Source: Deltaproteobacteria bacterium (lineage in GTDB: Bacteria > Myxococcota_A > Polyangia > Polyangiales > Sandaracinaceae). From it: a DNA stretch of 64,000 nucleotides. The DNA lies in NCBI GenBank assembly GCA_017303575.1, contig JAFLCL010000007.1:16829-80828 (forward strand), written 5' to 3'. The notes beneath the pieces were generated by a model. That model saw only the letters and a list, made by a program, of their open reading frames with translations, was not told the origin of the DNA and did not search any database. Both the position numbers and the translations under genes were made by a program. Of the stretch, positions 1 to 8,054 are shown piece after piece (position 1 is the first letter of the stretch; each line of letters opens with the position of its first letter).

Positions 1-564
1 GATGTCGAAGTGCTGACGCGCCATCGCGAAGAGGCCGTCCATCGCGGCGGCGCCCTCGAGCGTGCGATCGAGATCCGGCACGTAGGGACCGAAGCGCGAT
101 GCGATCTCGTCACCGAGCGACGCAGGGTGTGTGTGCGGGACGTCTGCCCCCGGCGCGAGCATGCACGACACCTGGACCAGCCGATCGGAGGCGTCGGTAC
201 GACTCGGGTACGAAGGCGGCACGAACAGCGCCGCCGCGCGCTGACCGCGATCGATCACGCGATCCCACACGTGGGGGAAGCGCACGTCGTCGCTGGTGGC
301 GGTGCGCATGCCGTAGGTGCCGGGCACGCGGTTGCGGAAGCCATACAGGCCCAGCTCGCCAGCGTCTCTGCCCGTCGTCGCGCACGCCCAGGCGGGCACG
401 GTGATCGGCGGCACGACCGAGCGCAGCACGCCCCAGCTGCCCTTGCTGCGCAGGCGTCGCAGCGTCGGCATCGCGGACGCGAAGCGATCGAAGAGGAGAG
501 ACGGCGGCGCGCAGTCGAGGCCGACCACGATCGTGCGCGAGGCCGACCGTCGAGCCGCGCTCAT
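1..564 (-). CDS. AlkP-superfamily phosphohydrolase, C-terminus cut by window edge
   Basis: The first 188 residues are visible; the gene runs off the left edge. Near the N-terminus, VVGLDCAPP gives the Asp that binds metal in the alkaline phosphatase superfamily. The segment PITVPAWACATTGR followed by LGLYGFRN matches the nucleophile region (Thr/Ser in a TxPAW context, then the usual HGIxxF-like stretch) of type I phosphodiesterase/nucleotide pyrophosphatase proteins (COG3379-like phosphohydrolase/phosphomutase). No signal peptide is visible, so it is probably cytoplasmic. The ATG overlaps the stop of the upstream glutathione S-transferase gene as ATGA, which suggests translational coupling. 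The substrate cannot be named. Confidence 0.75.
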   Translation of the reverse strand, partial: MSAARRSASRTIVVGLDCAPPSLLFDRFASAMPTLRRLRSKGSWGVLRSVVPPITVPAWACATTGRDAGELGLYGFRNRVPGTYGMRTATSDDVRFPHVWDRVIDRGQRAAALFVPPSYPSRTDASDRLVQVSCMLAPGADVPHTHPASLGDEIASRFGPYVPDLDRTLEGAAAMDGLFAMARQHFDI

Positions 565-1379
565 CGCGCCAGCTTGTACGGGTGCGCCTCGAGGATGCGA
601 TCGCGCGCTGCGATCAGCGTCGCGAGCTCCTTCGCGAGCGAGGGCTCGCTCCATGCGCGGAGGAACGCGGCGTCGGCCTTGACGAGCGCTTGGCTCGGCG
701 AGACGAACTGCAGCGTCGCCGCGAGCGAGAGATCCGCGAACGTGAGCCGATCGCCCACGAGATACGGGTGACGCGCGAGCGTGTCCGAGGCGGACACGAG
801 CACGTCGCGGAGGAGGTTCGTGAGGCCCGCGCGGTCGTAGTCACCCGGGCGACCGTCGGGGCCCGCGAAGCTCTTGCCCCCGTACTTGTCGAGGATGTAG
901 CGGCACGCGCGACGACCCACGGGCAGCGACGCGCGCTTCACCACGCCGGGCCAGCTCGGCGGCATCGAGCCGAGGATCGCCGCGTCGTCCTCCGCCATGC
1001 GCTCGGTCGCGAGCAGGCGACCCGCCTTCTTCGCGAGCTCGAGGCGATCGAGCCAGCGATCGAGGGCCTCGAAGTGCTCACGCGGAAACAGCGAGTCCGT
1101 CTTGCGGAGCGCGACGCCTTCTTCGTCCGCGAGCTCGGCGATCGCGCGCGAGTCGTGCACCACGCGCCGCTCGTCGAGCAGCACGGGCACGCTGAGCTTC
1201 TCGCGCACGAGGCGCCCCTCCAGGCGCGACAGACGCGCACGCAGCACGGGCTCGCCGATCATCGGGGTGTACGCCTCGAAGCGGTACGGCAGCCGATGGA
1301 GGTGGAACACCCAGCGCGCCTGGAGGCTCCAAGGCGAGTAAGGGATTCCGACGATCGTCGCGCGTGGCGAGAGGCTCAC
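561..1379 (-). CDS. Glutathione S-transferase-like protein
   Basis: A 272-residue protein starting at GTG. The first 80 residues look like a thioredoxin-fold GST N-terminal domain: a YSPWSLQARW stretch replaces the usual SPFSxKxR active-site region, and VPVLLDERRVVHDSRAI matches the cis-Pro and Ser/Asp glutathione-contact block. The remainder is helical, with HPYLVGDRLTFADLSLAA matching the GST C-terminal N-capping/hydrophobic-staple motif. The family conjugates or isomerises electrophiles with glutathione; the substrate here is unknown. It precedes, and overlaps by 4 nt, the AlkP-type hydrolase gene. The GTG start is supported by lack of a better in-frame start before the conserved fold begins. 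Confidence 0.8.
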   Translation of the reverse strand: MSLSPRATIVGIPYSPWSLQARWVFHLHRLPYRFEAYTPMIGEPVLRARLSRLEGRLVREKLSVPVLLDERRVVHDSRAIAELADEEGVALRKTDSLFPREHFEALDRWLDRLELAKKAGRLLATERMAEDDAAILGSMPPSWPGVVKRASLPVGRRACRYILDKYGGKSFAGPDGRPGDYDRAGLTNLLRDVLVSASDTLARHPYLVGDRLTFADLSLAATLQFVSPSQALVKADAAFLRAWSEPSLAKELATLIAARDRILEAHPYKLAR

Positions 1380-1454
1380 CCGAGCTTGATAACACGCCCT
1401 CGCCGCGTCGCGGACGCACGAACATGCCAGCGAGCGCCCCCGACGGCCCCGAGA

Positions 1455-2324
1455 TCAGCGACGACGCTTGGGATCGCGCGGCTTCTTCGCGCTCGAGGTG
1501 GGCCAGCGTCGCGCGCGCTCGAGCTCGGTGCTGATCGCGCGCAGCTCCTCGAGGCTCGCTGCGTCGATCCACGCGCTTCGCGCGTCGTCGATCGGGATGT
1601 CGAGCACCCGACAGACCCTCCGAACGGCGCGTGCCTCTGCCCGCGCCTCACCTCGGAGCTCACCTCGGACTTCACCTCGAGCCTCACCTCGGGCTTCGAT
1701 ACGGGCGACGAGGTCGGGTCGTCGTGCCTCGAGCGCCGCGAGCACGGCCTCGTCGACGCGCGCCGTGTCGAGCATCGCGCCGACGGGCAACGGGGCGGCG
1801 AGGCTCGGGTGGACGATCTCTTCGTCGAGATGGATGGGCCGAAACGCGTCGGTCCGTCGATCCCACTCGAGCGCGCGGTTCTTCGTGAGCACGAGCGCGA
1901 ACACTCGCTCGACGCCGCGCGCGACCAGCTTCCGCGCCTTTCGTTTCGTCAGCGACAGACGCTGCTTGGAGACGATCTCGAACGCGAGGACGTCGAGCCG
2001 TCGGCCTCCCGTCTCGGGGTCGATTCCCGCGGGAAACACGCTCGCGTCGGGGGCGAAGTCGCTCGTCTCGTCGGTGCGCGTGAGCATGTCGATCGCCGCG
2101 GCGTAGCCAGGCGCGACGTGCGCACCGAGTAGGTACGCGAGCGTCAGGTGCCGCATCGCGTGCGGCGGGTCGGCGCCGGGCGGCGACATCACGAGTCGTC
2201 CTTCGAGGATCTCTGCGCGCGAGCCAGGCGCAACGAGACGTTCGTCGATCGCGGGCAGTGGTCTCGGTGTGCGCAGCGTCGCTCGGACTGTCGCTCGGGC
2301 CATCGCATCGGGATTGTACGGCAT
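1455..2324 (-). CDS. Uma2 family (DUF820) endonuclease-like protein
   Basis: A 289-residue protein with the Uma2/DUF820 restriction-endonuclease-like fold: EILEGRLVMSP near residue 35, DFAPDASVFP as the PD-type acidic site, and AFEIVSKQRLS as the E-x-x-S-K type site. After the fold there is a tail of repeated A/E-R-G-E units (about residues 200-235), then a short helical end. Such charged repeat tails are common in DUF820 proteins of cyanobacteria and myxobacteria. GGAGGG six bases before the ATG supports this start. The gene is divergent from the hydroxybutyryl-CoA dehydrogenase gene. Biological role is unproven for the family; it is usually solitary, as here. Confidence 0.8.
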   Translation of the reverse strand: MPYNPDAMARATVRATLRTPRPLPAIDERLVAPGSRAEILEGRLVMSPPGADPPHAMRHLTLAYLLGAHVAPGYAAAIDMLTRTDETSDFAPDASVFPAGIDPETGGRRLDVLAFEIVSKQRLSLTKRKARKLVARGVERVFALVLTKNRALEWDRRTDAFRPIHLDEEIVHPSLAAPLPVGAMLDTARVDEAVLAALEARRPDLVARIEARGEARGEVRGELRGEARAEARAVRRVCRVLDIPIDDARSAWIDAASLEELRAISTELERARRWPTSSAKKPRDPKRRR

Positions 2325-2418
2325 CGCCGCCCTCCGTCCGCGAGGTCGCGGGCACGTCGTGCGGACTGACACGTGAAGCCTCGCGAGCGGTTCGAGCCGC
2401 GTGATAACAACGCGGCCC

Positions 2419-3294
2419 ATGAGCAACATCGCGAGCGTCGTCGTCGTCGGATCGGGAACCATGGGGCACGGGATCGCGCAGGTCTGCGCGCACGCGGGCC
2501 TGCGCGTGACGCTCACGGACGTGTCCGACGCCGTCGTCGGCAAGGGCAAGGCGTCGATCGAGAAGAGCCTCGCGAAGATGCAGGAGAAGGGGCGCGTCAC
2601 CGCGGAGCAGGCGCAGGCGACGCTCGCAGCGATCACGCTCTCGACCGATCCGATCGCCGCGAGCGCGAGCGCGGATCTGATCGTCGAGGCAGTGCCCGAG
2701 CGCATGGAGCTCAAGCTCGACCTCGTGAAGAAGGTCTCCGAGGCGGCGCCGGCGCACGCGATCGTGGCCACCAACACGAGCTCGCTGTCGGTCACCGAGA
2801 TCGCGGGCGTGGCCAAGGATCCTTCGCGCGTGGTGGGCCTCCACTTCTTCAACCCCGTGCCCGTGATGGAGCTGCTCGAGATCGTGCGCGCGATGCAGAC
2901 GAGCGACGAGGTCATCGATCGCGCGCGCAGCTTCGCGACGCAGATCGCGAAGAAGCCGATCGTCGTGAAGGACGCGCCCGGCTTCGCCACGAGCCGCCTC
3001 GGCGTGATCCTCGGCTGCGAGGCGATCCGCATGCTGGAGTCGGGCGTCGCGTCCGCGGAGGACATCGATGCCGCGATGGAGCTCGGCTACCGGCACCCGA
3101 TGGGCCCGCTGAAGCTCACCGATCTCGTGGGCCTCGACGTGCGCCTGATGATCCTCGATCACCTGCACAAAGAGCTGGGCGAGCAGTTCCGCCCGCCGTC
3201 GCTCCTTCGTCAGATGGTGCGTGCGGGCCGCCTCGGTCGGAAGTCTGGGCGCGGCTTCTACGACTACACGAGCGCGAACGAGACGAAGAAGTGA
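2419..3294 (+). CDS. hbd: 3-hydroxybutyryl-CoA dehydrogenase
   Basis: A 291-residue protein of the 3-hydroxyacyl-CoA dehydrogenase family, which oxidises (S)-3-hydroxybutyryl-CoA with NAD(P), or runs in reverse in butyryl-CoA synthesis. Residues 5-15 hold the Rossmann motif VVVGSGTMGHGI. The catalytic region VVGLHFFNPVPVMELLEIV carries the His of the His-Glu dyad. The C-terminal half (APGFATSRLGV, then GYRHPMGPLKLTDLVGLDV) is the dimerising helical domain. Length is typical (about 280-295). I use the ATG of MSNIAS rather than the GTG 18 nt upstream because the Rossmann strand starts immediately. The gene stands alone, convergent with the metal-binding protein gene. Confidence 0.9.
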   Translation: MSNIASVVVVGSGTMGHGIAQVCAHAGLRVTLTDVSDAVVGKGKASIEKSLAKMQEKGRVTAEQAQATLAAITLSTDPIAASASADLIVEAVPERMELKLDLVKKVSEAAPAHAIVATNTSSLSVTEIAGVAKDPSRVVGLHFFNPVPVMELLEIVRAMQTSDEVIDRARSFATQIAKKPIVVKDAPGFATSRLGVILGCEAIRMLESGVASAEDIDAAMELGYRHPMGPLKLTDLVGLDVRLMILDHLHKELGEQFRPPSLLRQMVRAGRLGRKSGRGFYDYTSANETKK

Positions 3295-3306
3295 CTCCTG
3301 GCCCTC

Positions 3307-3513
3307 TCACGAGGTGACGCGGTAGTCCTCGGCCTCGACGGCGTGCACGAGGGCCTCGCGGCTGACGTCGCCTTCGATGCGCGCGTGCCCGACCTTCGTC
3401 GCGTCGAGCGACACGTCGGCCTTCGTCACGCCGGGGACCTTGGAGAGCGCCTCGCGCACGGCGCTCACGCAGTGCCCGCAGCTCATGCCTTCGATCGTGA
3501 GCTCGTGGGTCAT
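3307..3513 (-). CDS. Heavy-metal-associated (HMA) domain protein, CopZ-like
   Basis: A 68-residue single-domain protein. GMSCGHCVSAV at residues 9-19 is the CxxC metal-binding loop of HMA domains, and the rest matches the beta-alpha-beta-beta-alpha-beta ferredoxin-like fold. Such proteins bind Cu(I) or another soft metal and pass it to P-type ATPases. No ATPase or CueR-type regulator is adjacent. Its start is 7 nt downstream of the small membrane-protein gene on the same strand, so the two are probably co-transcribed. Confidence 0.88.
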   Translation of the reverse strand: MTHELTIEGMSCGHCVSAVREALSKVPGVTKADVSLDATKVGHARIEGDVSREALVHAVEAEDYRVTS

Positions 3514-3520
3514 GCGCTCC

Positions 3521-3838
3521 TCACGCGGCCTGCGGCGCCGCGGCCAAGACGGTGCGGAGGTGCGCGATCTCTCGCCTGGCCTCCTCGATGAGCTCCCGGC
3601 ACTCGGAGCGACGAACGCCGATCAGGTAGGCCTGCGTCGCGACGAGCGCGGGGGTGCAGAGGAGCACGATCACGGCGTACAGCGTGCCGAAGTAGAGCGC
3701 CGGCAAAGCAACGAGCCCGAACGCAGCCAGGAGATGCTTGCGCGCCCACTGCCTGTCGAGGATCGCGAGCTCCTTCTGCAGTCGGGAGAGCTCGCCCTCG
3801 AGCAGCGTGACGCGCGCTCTGGGATCGGTCTTCGCCAT
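3521..3838 (-). CDS. Small membrane protein with flanking coiled-coil helices
   Basis: 105 residues of unknown function. The N-terminus (residues 8-30) is an amphipathic helix, a hydrophobic stretch follows at about residues 36-72 (one long or two short membrane spans), then a second charged helix RRSECRELIEEARREIAHL. It directly precedes the HMA-domain gene with a 7-nt gap, hinting at a shared mRNA. No family was recognised. Confidence 0.65.
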   Translation of the reverse strand: MAKTDPRARVTLLEGELSRLQKELAILDRQWARKHLLAAFGLVALPALYFGTLYAVIVLLCTPALVATQAYLIGVRRSECRELIEEARREIAHLRTVLAAAPQAA

Positions 3839-3854
3839 CGGACGGGGGTGTGCC

Positions 3855-4568
3855 TCAGCGAGCGACGCGGAGCAACGCGTCGACGGCGATCACACGCACA
3901 TCCTCACGCCGCGCGACCCGCTCGATCTGCCAGTGCGTGTCGTCGATGCGGCGCGCGAGGCCCTCGCCCTCGACCTCGACACGCATCGCGACGAAGCCGC
4001 TCGGCAGCGCGAGGGTGACGTTGGCACCAGGCTGGAGGGCGGGCACCAGATCCTCGCGCAGCGCGCGCTCGGTGCCCTCGGCTCCGACCAGTGGCGACGC
4101 ATCACAGGCCCGCACGACGGCCGCCGCGATCGCGCGCACCTCGATCGGCGACTCGCGCGTCACCGCGCGCACGACGACGAGCACGTTGCCCCGCACCAGC
4201 GCGAGCACGGTGCCGGCCTCGTCGACGTAGGCCGCATCGCCCACGCCCGAGAGCGAGAGCACCCCGCGGCTCGAGAGCGAGGGCTCGATCGACACGAGGC
4301 GCGCGCGGGCCTCGGCCGCGTCTGCGAGCACGCGCACGTCGAGCAACGCAGCGAGCGACTGCGCGTCGCGCAGCTCGAGGCGTACGGCGCCGCGCGGATC
4401 CGAAGGCACCACGAGCTCGTCGAGCGTGAGCCCGGTCTCGGCGGTCACGCGCTCGAGTGCGAGACCACGCGCGGCCGCACGTGGACGTGGTTGGGCAGAA
4501 GCTGCGCACGCGGTCAGCGCGAGCACCACGACGAGCGGGACACCGAGGAGCTGGAGGAGGGTGCGCAT
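3855..4568 (-). CDS. Exported lipoprotein, unknown function
   Basis: 237 residues. The N-terminus MRTLLQLLGVPLVVVLALTAC is a lipoprotein signal peptide with an L-T-A-C lipobox. The mature part is alpha/beta with repeated short hydrophobic strands and only a few Cys; no enzyme motif was found. The ATG shares one base with the stop of the transglutaminase-like gene upstream (TGATG), so it is very likely translated from the same mRNA. The pair may act together in the envelope; that is inference. Confidence 0.7.
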   Translation of the reverse strand: MRTLLQLLGVPLVVVLALTACAASAQPRPRAAARGLALERVTAETGLTLDELVVPSDPRGAVRLELRDAQSLAALLDVRVLADAAEARARLVSIEPSLSSRGVLSLSGVGDAAYVDEAGTVLALVRGNVLVVVRAVTRESPIEVRAIAAAVVRACDASPLVGAEGTERALREDLVPALQPGANVTLALPSGFVAMRVEVEGEGLARRIDDTHWQIERVARREDVRVIAVDALLRVAR

Positions 4569-6253
4569 CACTGGATCCTCACGTTGTCGTCCATCTGCGT
4601 GGCGATCTCGGCGGCCTCGGGCGAGAGCGCCGTGAGGTAGGCCATGGGATCGAGCCCTTCCACGAGGAGCTGCGTGAACGGCGAGCTGCTGGGCGTTCCG
4701 TCGCCGTCGACGGCGAGCGTCGCGTCCCACGTGCGCGCGTCTCGGGAGTTCACGATCGCGTGGTAGCGGAAGGAGTTGCGGCCGCTGTCGAACGGAGAGA
4801 AGCGGAACGCATCCGAGCCGATGCCCTGGAGGTAATTGAGCAGGAAGCCCGAGTCGGTGCGGTGGGTGAGGATGCGGTAGCGGAAGTCGAGGCCGATCAT
4901 GTTCGCGTAGGCGCTCACGATCGACGCGGCGTCCGAGCAGTTGATCACGGGGCCGTAGCGACGCTCCTCGAAGGCCTGCATCTCGAAGCTGCCTCCGCCC
5001 CAGCCCGACAGGTAGTCGCTGTAGTGCGAGGCGCCTGCGCGCGTGTCGTAGCGGAGGTCACTGTGGTTGTAGACGCCGTCGACGATCGCCGCGCCCACAC
5101 CGTCTTGATCGCTGCTCGCACCATCGACCCAGCCCGTGATGCGATCGACGACGTCGACCCACGCGCGGTGCGGAATGCTCGTGCGTGCGAAGACCGGCGC
5201 GGCGACGAGGCCGTACATGCGCAGCGTGATCGAGAACGCGCCCGGCATCGGCTGCCACTCTCCACCGGGACGACGCGCCTCGAACGTGAACGCGTGCGCG
5301 ACGTCGTAGCGATCGACGGCGGTGACCGGCGTGCCGCTCATGCGCACGGTCGCGTCGTCGCGGAACGTCGCGTCGCCGGTGATCGTGAGACCGCTGGGCG
5401 GCGCGATGCGCACCTCCATCGTGGTCGGCGAGCCACCGGCCTCCATGCCCGCGAGGTCCGAGGTGAGGTGCACGTCGTAGTCGATGCGCGAGCCTGCGAT
5501 CCACGCCGTGGGGAGGTTGTAGACGTCGTCCTCGGCGACGGCGCCCTCGAGCGGCGGCGAGGTGAGATCGGCCCACGGGCCAGGGATCGTGCGCGTGGCG
5601 CCGCCCGGCAGCTCGAGCGCCGAGCTCGCGGTCTCGCCGTCGTCGGGGCCCATCGCGAAGGGCGTGAAGTCGACGGGCATCTCGAACCAGCCGTCACGTC
5701 GCCCGTTCATCGCGCGGTAGAGCAGTGGCTGTCGCGCGCCCGTCTCACCGGAGAGGTCGATGCGATCGATGCCCACGCGCACGACCTCCACCCGATCGGG
5801 CGCACGCGCGAGCACGGTGCCCGCGACGTCGAGGATCTGTCCCTCGACCTCGAGCGTGCCCGGCATCACGCGCGTGCCGCCTGCGCCTCGGCCATCCCAG
5901 AGCACCGTGCACGTCGTGCCCTCGATCGTGCCGACGAGCGTCGCCACAGCTGCCGTGCTTCGCGTGATCTGGGCCCGACATCGCTGCGCTGGATCGGTGA
6001 TCTGCGCCTCGAAGACGAGCGGCCAGCCGTCGAAGCCGGGCAGCTGCGGGTCGGCCGCGGGCACCGTGAGATCCGAGGTTCGGATCGCTGGCGCGACGCG
6101 CGAGGTGGGCTGACCGAGCACGCTCTCTGTGGGCTCGATCACGAACGCTGGGCCCGCGTCTCCACAGCCCACGAGGCTCGTGGTGCACGCGGTGACGATC
6201 ACGACGCTCGAGACGGCCGCGCGCGCGCGACCCGTCTTCGGAACGACCTTCAT
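4568..6253 (-). CDS. Transglutaminase-like lipoprotein
   Basis: 561 residues. A signal peptide ends in the lipobox LVGC at about residue 30. The middle is beta-rich (Ig/Big-like). In the C-terminal third, NCSDAAS (Cys439), FRYHAIV (His498) and WDATLAVDGDG (Asp510) have the order and spacing of the Cys-His-Asp triad of bacterial transglutaminase-like/papain-fold proteins. This assignment rests on motif order alone. The family includes proteases, amidases and cross-linkers, so the reaction is not fixed; location should be the periplasm or cell surface. A small lipoprotein follows at the same stop codon. Confidence 0.6.
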   Translation of the reverse strand: MKVVPKTGRARAAVSSVVIVTACTTSLVGCGDAGPAFVIEPTESVLGQPTSRVAPAIRTSDLTVPAADPQLPGFDGWPLVFEAQITDPAQRCRAQITRSTAAVATLVGTIEGTTCTVLWDGRGAGGTRVMPGTLEVEGQILDVAGTVLARAPDRVEVVRVGIDRIDLSGETGARQPLLYRAMNGRRDGWFEMPVDFTPFAMGPDDGETASSALELPGGATRTIPGPWADLTSPPLEGAVAEDDVYNLPTAWIAGSRIDYDVHLTSDLAGMEAGGSPTTMEVRIAPPSGLTITGDATFRDDATVRMSGTPVTAVDRYDVAHAFTFEARRPGGEWQPMPGAFSITLRMYGLVAAPVFARTSIPHRAWVDVVDRITGWVDGASSDQDGVGAAIVDGVYNHSDLRYDTRAGASHYSDYLSGWGGGSFEMQAFEERRYGPVINCSDAASIVSAYANMIGLDFRYRILTHRTDSGFLLNYLQGIGSDAFRFSPFDSGRNSFRYHAIVNSRDARTWDATLAVDGDGTPSSSPFTQLLVEGLDPMAYLTALSPEAAEIATQMDDNVRIQ

Positions 6254-6339
6254 GGCACGCCTCCAGGACGAGAGGCGCCCACGATACCAGCGTTCCCGCG
6301 AGGCGGCAGGCCCTCGTTCGCCGACTCGGACGCAGCGCG

Positions 6340-7215
6340 TCAGCGACCTGGGGCAGGGAGCCCAGACGCGCCGGTGCCCGTGCCCGGTGCGGCCGTGCTC
6401 GCCCCGGCAGGAGCGCCCGTCGCGCCACGCGCAGGGGCCGCCGGCGCGCCACCCGCGGCGGGCATCGTCATCTCTCTCGCACCGCTCGGCGGCTGGTACT
6501 CGAACGTCGACGCGCTCACCTCGCGGTTGAACTGCGGATCCGAGAAGTCGAAGCGGTTCCAGTTGCCGTCCGGATCTTCGATCGAGACGCGACGCACCAC
6601 GCCGAGCGAGCTCGCCTCGTTGCTCACGTAGAGCACGATGCGGCGGTAGTGCGGGTCCGCGCGGCGCGGTCGGAGCTCGAGCGCGTCGGTGTGCTCGGGC
6701 GCGCCGGGACCCACCGCTCGCAGCGCGAAGCGGTAGTCGCGCGCCATGTTCGTGGTGCCCGTGAGGAAGCCGAGCGCCGAGGACGCGCCCTCCACCGAGC
6801 CGCGCGCGTACTGACCGGGCGCGCCGTCGTCGCCGGGCTCGTAGTACGTGTAGCCCGCGGGGGTCGACGCGATCACCTGACCACGCGGCTGCGAGTAGTC
6901 GAAGCGGATGCGGCCGGGACGCTGGATGACGACCGTGCCGCGCGAGCTGCGCGTCGTGCCGTGCGCGCGGATCCAGAAGTGCTGCTGGAAGCGCGCCTCC
7001 ATCGTGCGGGTCTGGTCGTAGAAGGCCTGCACGCGCGCGGCGACGAGCTCGGGTGTGATCGCCGCGGGCGGAGGCGTGTCCTGCGCGACGACGACGCTCG
7101 GTGTGATCACGTCCGTCGCGATCCAGGCGGGCGCGCCGAGCGCGAGAAGACCGAGCACGAGGTCACGAGCGAGCTTGTTCGAGCGGGTCACGGGGCCTCC
7201 GAGGGTTCGTCTCAC
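6340..7215 (-). CDS. LolA-like outer-membrane lipoprotein carrier protein
   Basis: 291 residues. A signal sequence (hydrophobic core about residues 19-45, cut near VVAQ) is followed by a LolA-like domain: TMEARFQQHFWIR, GTVVIQRPGRIRFDYSQP, and GYTYYEPGDDGAPGQY match the strand pattern of LolA/outer-membrane sorting proteins (FxQ, a P-G-R/K-h-R-h-x-Y block, a strand describing the residual density). LolA chaperones lipoproteins across the periplasm. The C-terminal 50 residues are Ala/Gly/Pro-rich and disordered, an unusual extension. No LolB or LolCDE is nearby. The GTG/ATG region upstream leaves the exact start uncertain. Confidence 0.75.
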   Translation of the reverse strand: MRRTLGGPVTRSNKLARDLVLGLLALGAPAWIATDVITPSVVVAQDTPPPAAITPELVAARVQAFYDQTRTMEARFQQHFWIRAHGTTRSSRGTVVIQRPGRIRFDYSQPRGQVIASTPAGYTYYEPGDDGAPGQYARGSVEGASSALGFLTGTTNMARDYRFALRAVGPGAPEHTDALELRPRRADPHYRRIVLYVSNEASSLGVVRRVSIEDPDGNWNRFDFSDPQFNREVSASTFEYQPPSGAREMTMPAAGGAPAAPARGATGAPAGASTAAPGTGTGASGLPAPGR

Positions 7216-7315
7216 CGAGAGAACGCACGAGCTGAGACAGCGATCTCCGAGGCCCTATTCATGGCGTGTTTTCCGCGCAGAGCACGCGATCGCTTCGGGT
7301 TTCGTTCAGATCTCG

Positions 7316-7942
7316 TCAGAGCCCCGCGCGGAAGTCGACGAGAGGGGGCCGCATCTTCCACTGCTCGATCTTCGAGCGACGCTCCTGCGTCTTCACGTCG
7401 TCGAGCGAGCCATCGGGCGGCAGGCGCGCCCACTCGCGGTAGCCCGCGAGGTACTCGAGCCACACCGACTCGAAGCTCGCGTGACGCGACTGCAAGCGCT
7501 GCGCGATCGGTCGAACGCCCGCCCACATCTTGCCGATGTCGATGTAGCCCGCGCGCCATCCCGCGAGCGCCACGCGCAGCAAGCGCACTTCGTTCCATGC
7601 GGTCGGGGGCGAGCTGCCGAGCTGCATGAGGCAATTCTCGAGCAGCGGCCCGCCCATGATCGACCAGTCGTTGCGCAGCATGTTCTGCGCTTGCTGCTGG
7701 GTCATCTCCGCCCAGCTCTGGCCGTCGTCGAGCGGCGCGCACGCCATCTTGATCCACGTGTGCAGCGGCTCGGGGTGCTGCACCGGACCGAGGCCCTGGC
7801 CCGCGGCGGTGACCTTCTCCTCTTCCTTCTCGAGGCGCGACTGCAGGATGCCCCACCCGATCATCACCGCGATCGTGATGCCACCGGCGGTGAGGCCGAC
7901 ACACCAGAAGTACCAAGGCAGGCTGAGCAGCTGATCGATCAT
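7316..7942 (-). CDS. Membrane-anchored DUF1266-like protein
   Basis: 208 residues. MIDQLLSLPWYFWCVGLTAGGITIAV is one N-terminal membrane span, followed by a charged linker. The cytoplasmic part resembles DUF1266: a helix with a W-x-x-x-R start (TAWNEVRLLRVALAGWRAGY), then MWAGVRPIAQRLQ and a final FESVWLEYLAGYREW block, which is the family's S/F-W-x-x-F/Y...GxxxW signature. DUF1266 proteins have no established function; most lack a membrane anchor. I start at MIDQ because the upstream 28 codons are not hydrophobic and do not read like a signal. Confidence 0.6.
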   Translation of the reverse strand: MIDQLLSLPWYFWCVGLTAGGITIAVMIGWGILQSRLEKEEEKVTAAGQGLGPVQHPEPLHTWIKMACAPLDDGQSWAEMTQQQAQNMLRNDWSIMGGPLLENCLMQLGSSPPTAWNEVRLLRVALAGWRAGYIDIGKMWAGVRPIAQRLQSRHASFESVWLEYLAGYREWARLPPDGSLDDVKTQERRSKIEQWKMRPPLVDFRAGL

Positions 7943-7999
7943 CGGGTCCTCCGCGAGGGGCCGCAGCATAGCCTCGCGAAACCCGAGCCCGAAACGCGA

Positions 8000-8032
8000 A
8001 ACGAGGTGCGCGTCTCTCGACGGCACCTCGTT
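8000..8032 (-). terminator. Probable intrinsic terminator of the aldolase gene
   Basis: Perfect 10-bp inverted repeat (AACGAGGTGC at 8000-8009, GCACCTCGTT at 8023-8032) with a 13-nt loop. It sits 23 nt beyond the aldolase stop. On the minus strand the stem is followed by TTCGCGTTTC, a weak T-rich tract. Confidence 0.5.
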
Positions 8033-8054
8033 CGGAGGCGGGGTGGTGGACCGA

